64,000 nucleotides of DNA from JAJYQH01 sp036261615 (GTDB lineage Bacteria; Actinomycetota; Actinomycetes; Propionibacteriales; Propionibacteriaceae), in the NCBI GenBank assembly GCA_036261615.1, contig DATAKK010000104.1, forward strand, positions 1 through 64,000, given 5' to 3'. The position numbers were made by a program, and so were the translations under genes. Positions 1 through 7,613 of the stretch are shown here, in pieces; positions within the stretch are counted from its first letter, which is position 1; each line of letters opens with the position of its first letter. A model generated the notes under the pieces. It saw only the letters and a list, made by a program, of their open reading frames with translations. It made no database searches and had not been told where the DNA came from.

Positions 1-1
1 C

Positions 2-3000
2 GCGATCGACAACTCGTGGACCGAGAACTACGGCGCGGGCGGTGCCCCGAACGGGTCGAACATCGACTTCACCTCGCCGGGCGGCCCGGTCGCCTTCTAC
101 TACGACCACTCCACCCACTACACCCAGAACACGGCGATGGGCCCGATCATCACCGCGCCCGGCAGCTTCCAGAGCAAGCTCGGCTGCTCGAACGACTGGG
201 ACCCCAGCTGCATGCGGCCCTGGCTGCAGGACCCCACCGGCAGCGGGGTCTACACCTGGTCGTCGGCGTCAATCCCGGCGGGCGACTACCAGTTCAAGAT
301 CGCCGAAGGGCTGAACTGGACCGTCAACTACGGGGCCGGCGGCACGCCCGGCGGCAACAACATCGACCTCACGGTGCCATCGGACGGCGTGGTGGTGACG
401 ATCAGCTTCAACGCGACCACCCACGAGATCAAGGCGTTCACGTCGAAGGCCGGGCCCGCGCCCGACCTCAAGAAGCAGAAGGCGATCTGGGTCGACGCGA
501 GCACCCTCGCGTGGCCGGCGTCCGACGTGCCGTCGGGGGTCGATCCGTCGATGCTCAACTGGCGGTTCTACTGGTCGGCGAGCGGGTCGCTCAGCGCGGA
601 CGCCGAGGCGCTGGTGGGCTCCGACGCGAAGGTGGCCAGCCTCACCTACGACCCGGCCGGGCTGTCCGCGGCCACGGTGGCCGCCCATTCCGAGCTGAAG
701 GGGTACCTGGCGCTCAAGCTCGACAAGAAGACGGCCACCACCCAGGTGAAGGGCATCCTCACCGACCAGGTGGCGGTCGGGATGTTCGACAACCTCGGCT
801 CGCTGCTCGACGCCACCGGGGTGCAGATCCCGATCGTGCTCGACAGCCTGTACGCCCGCGCGGCAGCGGATCGCCACCTCGGCGTCTCGTTCAGCGGCGG
901 CCAGACGAGCTTCGCCGTGTGGGCGCCCACCGCCCAGAAGGTGACCCTGCTCACCTGGCCGGCCGGCTCGCCCGACGGCCCGGTCACCTCGGCCACCCGG
1001 ACGCCGATGCGGCTCGATTCCACCACCGGCATCTGGACCGCAGCCGGACACGGGCTCGAGAACGTCCGCTACCTCTACGAGGTGAAGGTCTACGCGCCGA
1101 CGGTGGCGAAGATGGTCACCAACGACGTCACCGACCCCTACTCCGACGCCCTCACCCTCGACTCCACCCGCTCGGTGGCGGTGAACCTCACCTCGCCGGC
1201 CTGGCAGCCGAGCCAGTGGGCGAAGACCGCGTCGCCGAAGCTCGCGCAATCGGTCGACTCGACGATCTACGAGTTGCAGGTGCGCGACTTCAGCGCGGGC
1301 GACCCCAGCGTGCCAGCGTCCGACAGGGGCAGCTACATGGCCTTCGCCGACAACGGTGACGGCACCTTGCACCTCAAGGAACTGGCCAAGGCCGGCCTCA
1401 ACACCGTGCACCTGCTGCCCACCTTCGACATCGCCTCGATCGAGGAGGACAAGTCCAAGGAGCAGACCCCGCCGTGCGACCTGTCGTCGTACCCGCCCGA
1501 CAGCCAGGAGCAGCAGGCCTGCATCGCCAAGATCCAGAACTCGGACGCCTACAACTGGGGCTACGACCCGCTGCACTACATGGCGCCCGAGGGGTCGTAC
1601 GCCAACAGCAACGCGGCCGCCGACGGCGGCAACCGGGTCGCCCAGTTCCGCACCATGGTCGGCGCGCTGCACGCCGACGGCCTGCGGGTCGTGCTCGACC
1701 AGGTGTTCAACCACACGGCGGCCTCCGGGGAGGATCCGAAGTCGGTGCTCGACCAGGTGGTGCCCGGCTACTACCAGCGGGAGGATCCGCAGGGGAAGGT
1801 GTACACCTCGACCTGCTGCCAGGACACCGCCACCGAACACGCCATGATGCAGAAGATCATGGTCGACTCCGTGGTCACGTGGGCCAAGGACTACAAGGTC
1901 GACGGGTTCCGGTTCGACCTCATGGGGCACGCGTCGGTGGCCAACATGAAGGCCGTGCGCGCGGCCCTCGACCAGCTCACGCTGCGCAAGGACGGCGTCG
2001 ACGGCAAGTCGATCTACCTCTACGGGGAGGGCTGGAACTTCGGCGAGGTGGCCGACAACGCCCTGTTCACCCAGGCCACGCAGGGGCAGCTCGACGGCAC
2101 CGGGATCGGCGCGTTCAACGACCGGCTCCGCGACGGCGTCCGCGGTGGCGGCCCGTTCGACAACGACCCGCTCAAGCAGGGGTTCGGCTCGGGTGAGGCC
2201 ACCGACCCGAACGGCGACGCCAGCAATGCCGACGCGTCGAGCAACCTCAAGCGCGACACCGACCTCGTCGAACTGGGCCTGGCGGGCAACCTCAAGTCGT
2301 TCACCTTCACGAACACGTCGGGCACGACGGTCAACGGCACCCAGGTCGACTACAACGGCTCGCCGGCCGGGTTCGCCAGCCAGCCGTCGGAGAACGTCAA
2401 CTACGTCGACGCGCACGACAACGAGACGATCTGGGACTCGCTCACCTACAAGCTGCCGCTCGCGACGTCGATGAGCGACCGGATCCGGATGAACACCATG
2501 TCGCTGGCCACGACGGTGCTCTCCCAGTCGCCCTCGTTCTGGGACGCCGGCGCCGACCTGTTGCGTTCGAAGAGCTTCGACCGCAACAGCTACAACTCCG
2601 GCGACTGGTTCAACCAGATCAGCTGGACCGGCGCCGACAACGGGTTCGGGCACGGCCTGCCGATGGCGGCCGACAACTCGTCGAAGTGGAGCTACCAGCA
2701 GCCGCTGCTCGCCAACCCCGCCCTCAAGCCGTCCGCGGCCCAGGTGCAGGAGGCGAGCGCCCAGGCGCAGGAACTGCTGAAGCTGCGGTTCTCGACCCCG
2801 CTGTTCCGGCTGGGCTCGGCGTCCCAGATCGCCGCGAAGGTGAGCTTCCCGGCCAACGGCACGTCGGCCGAGCAGCCGGGTGTCATCGTGATGCGGATCG
2901 ATGACACCTTGGGTAGGGACGCCGATCCGTCGCTCAACGGGCTGGTGGTCGTGTTCAACGCGACGCCCGATCGGGTCGTCGAGTCGGTGCCGGGAGTGAG

Positions 3001-3124
3001 CGGCAACTTCTCGCTGTCGCCGGTGCAGGCGAACGGATCCGACCCGGTGGTGAAGGCGGCGAGCTATCACGCCGGCAGCTTCACGGTGCCGGCCCGCACC
3101 GTGGCGGTGTTCGTGCAGAAGTGA
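2..3124 (+). CDS. pulA: Type I pullulanase / alpha-1,6-glucosidase (GH13), 5' end outside the window
   Basis: The frame is open from base 2, so the N-terminus and signal peptide lie upstream of the window; 1,040 residues are visible. They begin in the second half of a starch-binding X25-type module, followed by a complete X25 module (about residues 46-145). Next come pullulanase N-terminal and CBM48-like beta domains and the GH13 barrel. The type I pullulanase signature YNWGYDP is at residue 517. The catalytic set is present: nucleophile Asp639 (GFRFDL), acid/base Glu676 (GEGWNFGE) and Asp806 (DAHDNE). A DUF3372-like C-terminal beta domain follows. The enzyme should hydrolyse alpha-1,6 branch points of pullulan, glycogen or starch limit dextrins. 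X25 modules are typical of extracellular amylolytic enzymes, so secretion is inferred. It faces the next gene across a strong terminator. Confidence 0.93.
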   Translation, partial: AIDNSWTENYGAGGAPNGSNIDFTSPGGPVAFYYDHSTHYTQNTAMGPIITAPGSFQSKLGCSNDWDPSCMRPWLQDPTGSGVYTWSSASIPAGDYQFKIAEGLNWTVNYGAGGTPGGNNIDLTVPSDGVVVTISFNATTHEIKAFTSKAGPAPDLKKQKAIWVDASTLAWPASDVPSGVDPSMLNWRFYWSASGSLSADAEALVGSDAKVASLTYDPAGLSAATVAAHSELKGYLALKLDKKTATTQVKGILTDQVAVGMFDNLGSLLDATGVQIPIVLDSLYARAAADRHLGVSFSGGQTSFAVWAPTAQKVTLLTWPAGSPDGPVTSATRTPMRLDSTTGIWTAAGHGLENVRYLYEVKVYAPTVAKMVTNDVTDPYSDALTLDSTRSVAVNLTSPAWQPSQWAKTASPKLAQSVDSTIYELQVRDFSAGDPSVPASDRGSYMAFADNGDGTLHLKELAKAGLNTVHLLPTFDIASIEEDKSKEQTPPCDLSSYPPDSQEQQACIAKIQNSDAYNWGYDPLHYMAPEGSYANSNAAADGGNRVAQFRTMVGALHADGLRVVLDQVFNHTAASGEDPKSVLDQVVPGYYQREDPQGKVYTSTCCQDTATEHAMMQKIMVDSVVTWAKDYKVDGFRFDLMGHASVANMKAVRAALDQLTLRKDGVDGKSIYLYGEGWNFGEVADNALFTQATQGQLDGTGIGAFNDRLRDGVRGGGPFDNDPLKQGFGSGEATDPNGDASNADASSNLKRDTDLVELGLAGNLKSFTFTNTSGTTVNGTQVDYNGSPAGFASQPSENVNYVDAHDNETIWDSLTYKLPLATSMSDRIRMNTMSLATTVLSQSPSFWDAGADLLRSKSFDRNSYNSGDWFNQISWTGADNGFGHGLPMAADNSSKWSYQQPLLANPALKPSAAQVQEASAQAQELLKLRFSTPLFRLGSASQIAAKVSFPANGTSAEQPGVIVMRIDDTLGRDADPSLNGLVVVFNATPDRVVESVPGVSGNFSLSPVQANGSDPVVKAASYHAGSFTVPARTVAVFVQK

Positions 3125-3137
3125 GCCGATGTCACAA

Positions 3138-3173
3138 CACGGAGGCGGCGGGGATCACCCCGCCGCCTCCGTG
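3138..3173. terminator. Bidirectional stem-loop terminator between convergent genes
   Basis: A perfect 16-bp inverted repeat (arms 3138-3153 and 3158-3173, core GGAGGCGGCGGGG) surrounds an ATCA tetraloop. It begins 14 bases after the pullulanase stop and ends 27 bases before the stop of the opposing gene. There is no T-tract, as is common in high-GC actinobacteria. Its position and perfection make a shared terminator the best reading. Confidence 0.85.
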
Positions 3174-3199
3174 CGTGTGAGGCGGGTCGTGGTCGTCCG

Positions 3200-4549
3200 C
3201 TACAGCTGACCCACCCACATCGGGTTGCTCCGCGTGGCAGCCAGCACGGCCCAGCCGGAGGCTCCCACGTGCTGCACCTGGAAGTAGCCGAAGCCGAAGC
3301 CGGTGTCGATGAGGCTGGACGCCGCAACCACCCCGCCGGTGACGGGGACGCCGCCGACGTGCTGGCCGTCACCCAGGTGGGTGCGCGCGATCTCGACCTG
3401 CCGGAGGAGCAGGGCGGCGTGGACCGGGTCCTGGGGCCGGGACCTGTCGCTCAGCGCGCAGGCGAGCTGGGAGGTGCCCTCCAGCCACACCCCCTGCCGG
3501 GCCGCTGGGATGTTGTTGTAGCTGGCGGTGGTGGTCTTGCTCGCGGAGCTGAAGGTGACCCCCGAAACGGTGACGCCGGCGGGCAGTTGCGAGTTGGGCT
3601 CGCCGGAGCTGTCGGTGACGGCGAGCGCGGTGCGGGCCCAGTCGAGGGCACGCGCGTACCGGGGGTCGCGCATCGACAGCCAGCCCCACGTCTGCGGGTC
3701 GAGCGGCAGCGGGTAGCGGTTGATGGTGTCGCCGTCGTTCGAGCCGGTGTAGAAGTAGCCGCCGTCGGGCTGCCACATCTCGTGGACGAGGTCTTCGGCC
3801 CGGTGCTGGGCCGCGGTCCAGCGCGGGTCGGGCGCGGCGGCCCGGAGCATGCGGAAGAAGGCGATGCAGTCGACGTTGTGCTCGGTGGAGACGTTGGGGA
3901 CGGCCTGGTCGGCCGCGTTGACGCCGAACCGGAACCCGCCGAGCGCTCCGGGATTGGTCGCGCGATCGATGATCCAGTCGCCGATCCGCTGGGCGCCGGT
4001 GAGGTAGCGGTTGTCTCCGGTCTTGTGGTGCAGCTGCAGCAGCGCCATGCCAGGCCAGGCCATGTCGCCGACGGCCGTGCCGAGGAACCCGAACTGCCAG
4101 CCGATGTTGGCGTACCCGTCGGCCCGCACCAGGCCCCACGGATTCAGCGACCCGTCGTAGAACGTGTACGGCCGCACGTTGTAGGCCTGCCGGAGCCGGC
4201 CGTCGTCGTAGTCGGGGTCGTGGTCCTGGGCGAACAGCAGGCCGTCGCCGATGCGGCGGGCCAGGGCGGTCCGGCCGCCGGCCAGCGCGGCGCACACGGC
4301 GACCGCGGAGTCGTAGACGAACGCGGTCGAGAACAGGCCCAGTTCGTCGGCGTAGCTCTGGGCCAGTGCCACCGACCCGTCTGACGGGGTCATCGCGGTG
4401 ATGAAGTCGAGAATCCCCCGGACGGATGGCGCGGACGCGGCACCGAATGGCTGCGGCGCCGCCGAGGCGAGCGACGGTGCCCCAGCGGAGGCGCCGACGA
4501 CGGCCGCCCCCAGGAGGAGCGCGCGACGGGAGGTGCGGAATTGATTCAT
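3200..4549 (-). CDS. Tat-exported protein with predicted (alpha/alpha) toroid fold, function unknown
   Basis: 449 residues. The N-terminus has a twin-arginine signal (SRRALLLGA) with a hydrophobic stretch and an ASA-type cleavage region near residue 30. The mature part has repeated helical hairpins rich in Trp, Tyr, Gly and Asp (for example GWQFGFLG, WQPDGGYFYTG, GVWLEGTSQ). This resembles six-hairpin glycosidase or epimerase-fold proteins, but I do not recognise a named family or assign catalytic residues. The start ATG has an AAGGGG-type ribosome binding site upstream. Its location beside a secreted pullulanase suggests a role in extracellular carbohydrate handling, which is inference only. 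A glycan hydrolase or lyase, or a non-catalytic surface protein, are both possible. Confidence 0.8.
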   Translation of the reverse strand: MNQFRTSRRALLLGAAVVGASAGAPSLASAAPQPFGAASAPSVRGILDFITAMTPSDGSVALAQSYADELGLFSTAFVYDSAVAVCAALAGGRTALARRIGDGLLFAQDHDPDYDDGRLRQAYNVRPYTFYDGSLNPWGLVRADGYANIGWQFGFLGTAVGDMAWPGMALLQLHHKTGDNRYLTGAQRIGDWIIDRATNPGALGGFRFGVNAADQAVPNVSTEHNVDCIAFFRMLRAAAPDPRWTAAQHRAEDLVHEMWQPDGGYFYTGSNDGDTINRYPLPLDPQTWGWLSMRDPRYARALDWARTALAVTDSSGEPNSQLPAGVTVSGVTFSSASKTTTASYNNIPAARQGVWLEGTSQLACALSDRSRPQDPVHAALLLRQVEIARTHLGDGQHVGGVPVTGGVVAASSLIDTGFGFGYFQVQHVGASGWAVLAATRSNPMWVGQL

Positions 4550-4773
4550 GCCTTCTACCCCTTCGTAGAGTGCGTTGGTGGACGCGTCCGGCGGGGGTGA
4601 GTTCTCGCGCGCAATCCCGGGCCACCGGCCGCTGGGAGCAGACCCTACGCCTCGGCCTGACCATGTGGTGAGTTTTCGGACAACCCTTGTCGGGACGCCG
4701 GACGCGGCGTCGTCACAGCGGCGTCACAGCCGCCGCATCCGGCACGGAAAGTGGGCACGGTTAAGGTGAGCCC

Positions 4774-5550
4774 GTGGTCCTCCTGGCGTTGCTCATCCTC
4801 GCCGTCGTCGTGTCGGACGGGTATCGACGCCGGTGGCGCTGGGTCATCGCGCTCGCGCGCTGGTGGCGGGGAGTCCGCGCGCCCCTGTGGTCGTGGGTGC
4901 GCACCGCCCCGGTGACCAACGCCTACCTCGTGCTGCTCGCCTTCACCACCTGGCTGCTGCTCGCCACGAGTCCCCGCCTGCGGTCCGAGTTCCTCAAGGC
5001 CCAGAGCACCAACCTCCACCAGCTGAGCGTCAACCCGATCCCGGTGCTCATGCGCAGCGCCTTCTACGTGACACCGCTCGAACTGGTCATCTGGTTGGTG
5101 ACGTTCACCCTCGTGCTCGCACCGTTGGAGCGCTGGGTCGGCTCCCTGCGGTGGCTGGTGGCGTTCTGGACCGGGCACATCGGCGCCACCCTGGTGACGG
5201 CCGCCGGCATCTGGTGGGCCATCCGCAGCGGCCAGGCGGCGCCCGACGTGGCGTTCATGATCGACGTCGGCGCGAGCTACGGCTTCGCGACGCTCCTGGG
5301 ACTCACCAGCTACTGGTTCACCGGGCGCCTCCGGTGGGTGTGGGCGCTCGGCTTCCTCGCCATGTGGGTGACGGTCATGATCGTCGACCCGGAGATCACC
5401 GGCGCCGGTCACCTCGTGGCCTACATCCTCGGCCTCGCGCTCTACCCCATGGTGAAGCGGCTGTCACCACGAGCCCCGGTCATCCCACCCGACCTGCGGG
5501 TCCGGCGCGCCGACGATCAGGCGGCCCGGGGCACCGGGCAGGCGACCTGA
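4774..5550 (+). CDS. Rhomboid-like integral membrane protein
   Basis: 258 residues with about six hydrophobic segments and an Arg/Trp-rich N-terminal linker. A GASYG element near residue 168 and a GHLVAYILGL element near residue 213 correspond to the serine and histidine positions of the rhomboid catalytic dyad. The usual GASG is altered to GASYG, so protease activity is plausible but uncertain; actinobacteria carry many rhomboid-like proteins of this size. The GTG start follows an AAGGTG element. The last 34 bases overlap, tail to tail, the 3' end of the opposing gene at 5517. The soluble tail after the last membrane helix is Arg/Pro-rich. Confidence 0.72.
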   Translation: MVLLALLILAVVVSDGYRRRWRWVIALARWWRGVRAPLWSWVRTAPVTNAYLVLLAFTTWLLLATSPRLRSEFLKAQSTNLHQLSVNPIPVLMRSAFYVTPLELVIWLVTFTLVLAPLERWVGSLRWLVAFWTGHIGATLVTAAGIWWAIRSGQAAPDVAFMIDVGASYGFATLLGLTSYWFTGRLRWVWALGFLAMWVTVMIVDPEITGAGHLVAYILGLALYPMVKRLSPRAPVIPPDLRVRRADDQAARGTGQAT

Positions 5551-6035
5551 CCCGACAGCCGGTAGACGAGCGAGACGACGAGCAGCACCAGCCCGAGCAC
5601 GCCCAGCCAGGGCTGCATCGGGGCGAAGTAGGAGAGGGCGCCGCTGTAGCCGAGGGCGAGCAGGGCGATCTTGTTGCAGACGGGGCAGCCGATGGCGAAC
5701 CAGCCGGTCACCGTTCCCGCCATCCCCAACCAGGAGGCCCGCTCCGCCGCCGGCTCCTCGGCGTCCGGCACGGACGCCGCCGGCGTCCCGGACCGCAGGT
5801 AGGTCGCGACCAACAGTCCGGTGAGCAGGGACGTGACGATCCACACCGGGTAGCTCCACGCGGTCGGGGGCACCTCCCGACCGAAGACGGGGTTCGGGAT
5901 GAGCACCGTGACCCACCCCAGCACGAGGGCTGTGGCCGCCGAGGCCACCAGCGCCACCACCCACTGGCGGACCCGCCACATCCGCAGGGCGTCCAGCGAC
6001 TGCGTCACCTTGCTCAGCACGAGCCCAGCGTACAT
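5517..6035 (-). CDS. Four-helix membrane protein with CPVC motif, function unknown
   Basis: 172 residues from the ATG at 6035; a GTG at 6020 (five codons in) is an alternative start. It has about four transmembrane segments. An acidic cytoplasmic-type linker precedes the motif GCPVCNK, which sits at the entry of a hydrophobic helix. CPVC is a CXXC pair, so a membrane thiol or metal-binding role is possible. The overall pattern does not match VKOR or CcdA closely enough for me to name it. It is divergent from the zinc-ribbon/MBL gene at 6111 (75-bp gap) and overlaps the rhomboid-like gene tail to tail. Confidence 0.7.
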   Translation of the reverse strand: MYAGLVLSKVTQSLDALRMWRVRQWVVALVASAATALVLGWVTVLIPNPVFGREVPPTAWSYPVWIVTSLLTGLLVATYLRSGTPAASVPDAEEPAAERASWLGMAGTVTGWFAIGCPVCNKIALLALGYSGALSYFAPMQPWLGVLGLVLLVVSLVYRLSGQVACPVPRAA

Positions 6036-6110
6036 ACCCCCGGGCGCATTTTCCTCCCGGATTTGGTCCGGCAGGACAATGGACCCCTGTCGATCGGGAG
6101 GTGCCTGGCC

Positions 6111-6923
6111 ATGGTCATCTGCGCGACCTGCGCGGTGGAGTACGACCTCCCCGTGCCCACGGTCTGCCCCATCTGCGCGGACGAGCGGCAGTACGTGCCG
6201 GCGTCCGGGCAGCGGTGGACGACGGTGGGCGAGCTGACCGGCACCGGACACCGCGTGGTGGTCGGCGAACTCGAACCCGGCCTGCTCGCCCTGAGCACCG
6301 ACCCCGCGGTGGGCATCGGCCAGACCAGCCTGCTCGTCTCGACACCCGGAGGAAGCGTGCTCTGGGACCCGATCGGGTTCATCGACGCCGACGCCGTCGC
6401 CGCGGTTCGGCAGCGTGGCCCGGTGCGGGCGATCGCCGCCAGCCACCCGCACATGTTCGGCGTGCAGCTCGAGTGGAGCCGGGCCCTGGGCGGCGTCCCG
6501 GTGCTCGTGAACCGCGAGGACGCCGTCTGGCTCGGCCGCACCGGACCCGAGGTGGACTTCTGGAGCGAGAGCCGCGCCGTGGCCGACGGCGTCACCCTGC
6601 ACCGGGTGGGCGGCCACTTCGCCGGCAGCGCCGTGCTGCACTGGGCGGGCGGGGCCGAGGGCCGTGGGGTGATCCTCGCCGGCGACAGCCTCTCGCCCAA
6701 CCCCGACCGGCGCACGGCCGGCTTCCTGCGCAGCTACCCCAACAAGATCCCCTTGTCGGGCGCCGTCGCCCTGCGGATCGCCGCGGCGCTCGACCGCCTC
6801 GACTACGACCGCGTGTACGGGAACTTCGCCAACGTCATCCCCTCCGACGCCCGGGCGGCGGTGCGGTTCTCGGCCGAGCGGCACGCGGCCTGGGCCCGCG
6901 GCGACCACGACGACCTCACCTGA
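6111..6923 (+). CDS. Zinc-ribbon plus metallo-beta-lactamase-fold protein
   Basis: 270 residues. The first 25 residues carry two CXXC pairs (CATC and CPIC), which looks like a small zinc ribbon. The remainder resembles an MBL-fold hydrolase. The usual HxHxDH loop is reduced to SHPHMFG (His112, His114), while later metal-ligand-like elements GGHFAGS and AGDSL remain. One metal site may therefore be lost. The ATG at 6111 follows a GGGAGG site. Similar proteins are annotated as MBL-fold hydrolases in actinobacteria and their substrate is unknown. The gene leads a tight + strand pair with the isochorismatase-fold gene 31 bp downstream. Confidence 0.75.
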   Translation: MVICATCAVEYDLPVPTVCPICADERQYVPASGQRWTTVGELTGTGHRVVVGELEPGLLALSTDPAVGIGQTSLLVSTPGGSVLWDPIGFIDADAVAAVRQRGPVRAIAASHPHMFGVQLEWSRALGGVPVLVNREDAVWLGRTGPEVDFWSESRAVADGVTLHRVGGHFAGSAVLHWAGGAEGRGVILAGDSLSPNPDRRTAGFLRSYPNKIPLSGAVALRIAAALDRLDYDRVYGNFANVIPSDARAAVRFSAERHAAWARGDHDDLT

Positions 6924-6954
6924 CCGGATCGCCCCGGCCGCTACGCTTCGGCGC

Positions 6955-7587
6955 ATGAGCCTGTTCACCGACCGCGACGGGGACGCCCTGCTGGTCGTCG
7001 GCATGCAGGAGGACCTGCTCGCCGACACCTGGCACCGGGACGCCGTCATCGCGGCCACCGCCGACCTCGTGCGGCGGGCCCGGCTGGCCGGCACGCCGGT
7101 GCTGTGGGTGCAGGTGCACGACGACGAGCTCGAGTCGGGCAGTCCCGGGTGGCAGATCGTCGACGAGCTGGTGCGCGACCAGGGCGAGCCGCTCTTCGAC
7201 GCCGAGTTCATCGACGCCTTCGCCGCCACGGGCCTGCACGACGTGCTCGCCGGCGCCGGCGTCTCGCATCTGCTGGTGGCCGGGGCGCGCAGCGACGCCG
7301 CGGTCCGGGCGACGTTCGCGGGCGGCCTGCACCGGGGCTACGACATGACGCTCGTGTCGGACGCGCACACCACCGCCGACGACACCTTCGAGGGGCGCGA
7401 GCTGGCGGCGTCCACCGTCGTCCAGGTGATCAACAAGCTCGCGTGGACCACCCATCTCCCCGGCGTCACCGCCGGGCTGGTGGCCTCGGCCGACGTCGTG
7501 TTCGGCCAGCCGGTCACCGACGCCGAACTGCTGGCGGCGTCCGAACTCGACGACGAGTTCGACGACGAGCGCGCCGACGTCGACTGA
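6955..7587 (+). CDS. Isochorismatase-fold protein lacking the catalytic Asp-Lys-Cys triad
   Basis: 210 residues with the length, spacing and conserved framework of cysteine hydrolases of the isochorismatase/nicotinamidase superfamily. The family triad is replaced: the N-terminal VVDxQ motif reads VVGMQ (Gly16 for Asp), the Lys position in the EP-x-x-EK segment is Ala83, and the GxxTDxC motif reads GARSDAA (Ala116 for Cys). The fold signature around the nucleophile loop, the downstream SDAHTT element and the hydrophobic core are kept. Hydrolase activity is therefore unlikely, and a pseudoenzyme, binding or regulatory role is inferred. It ends 26 bp from the stop of the opposing acyl-CoA ligase gene. 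The C-terminus is acidic. Confidence 0.88.
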   Translation: MSLFTDRDGDALLVVGMQEDLLADTWHRDAVIAATADLVRRARLAGTPVLWVQVHDDELESGSPGWQIVDELVRDQGEPLFDAEFIDAFAATGLHDVLAGAGVSHLLVAGARSDAAVRATFAGGLHRGYDMTLVSDAHTTADDTFEGRELAASTVVQVINKLAWTTHLPGVTAGLVASADVVFGQPVTDAELLAASELDDEFDDERADVD

Positions 7588-7613
7588 GGGAGCCCTCGCC
7601 GTCCCCCGTCGGG

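Noticed and set aside
269..3070. 933-codon frame antisense to the pullulanase
   Set aside because: The sequence is Arg/Val/Gly-rich with no motif, and the opposite strand carries an intact GH13 enzyme.
4645..5412. 255-codon frame antisense to the rhomboid-like gene
   Set aside because: It is His/Gly/Arg-rich without motifs, while the + strand has clear membrane segments.
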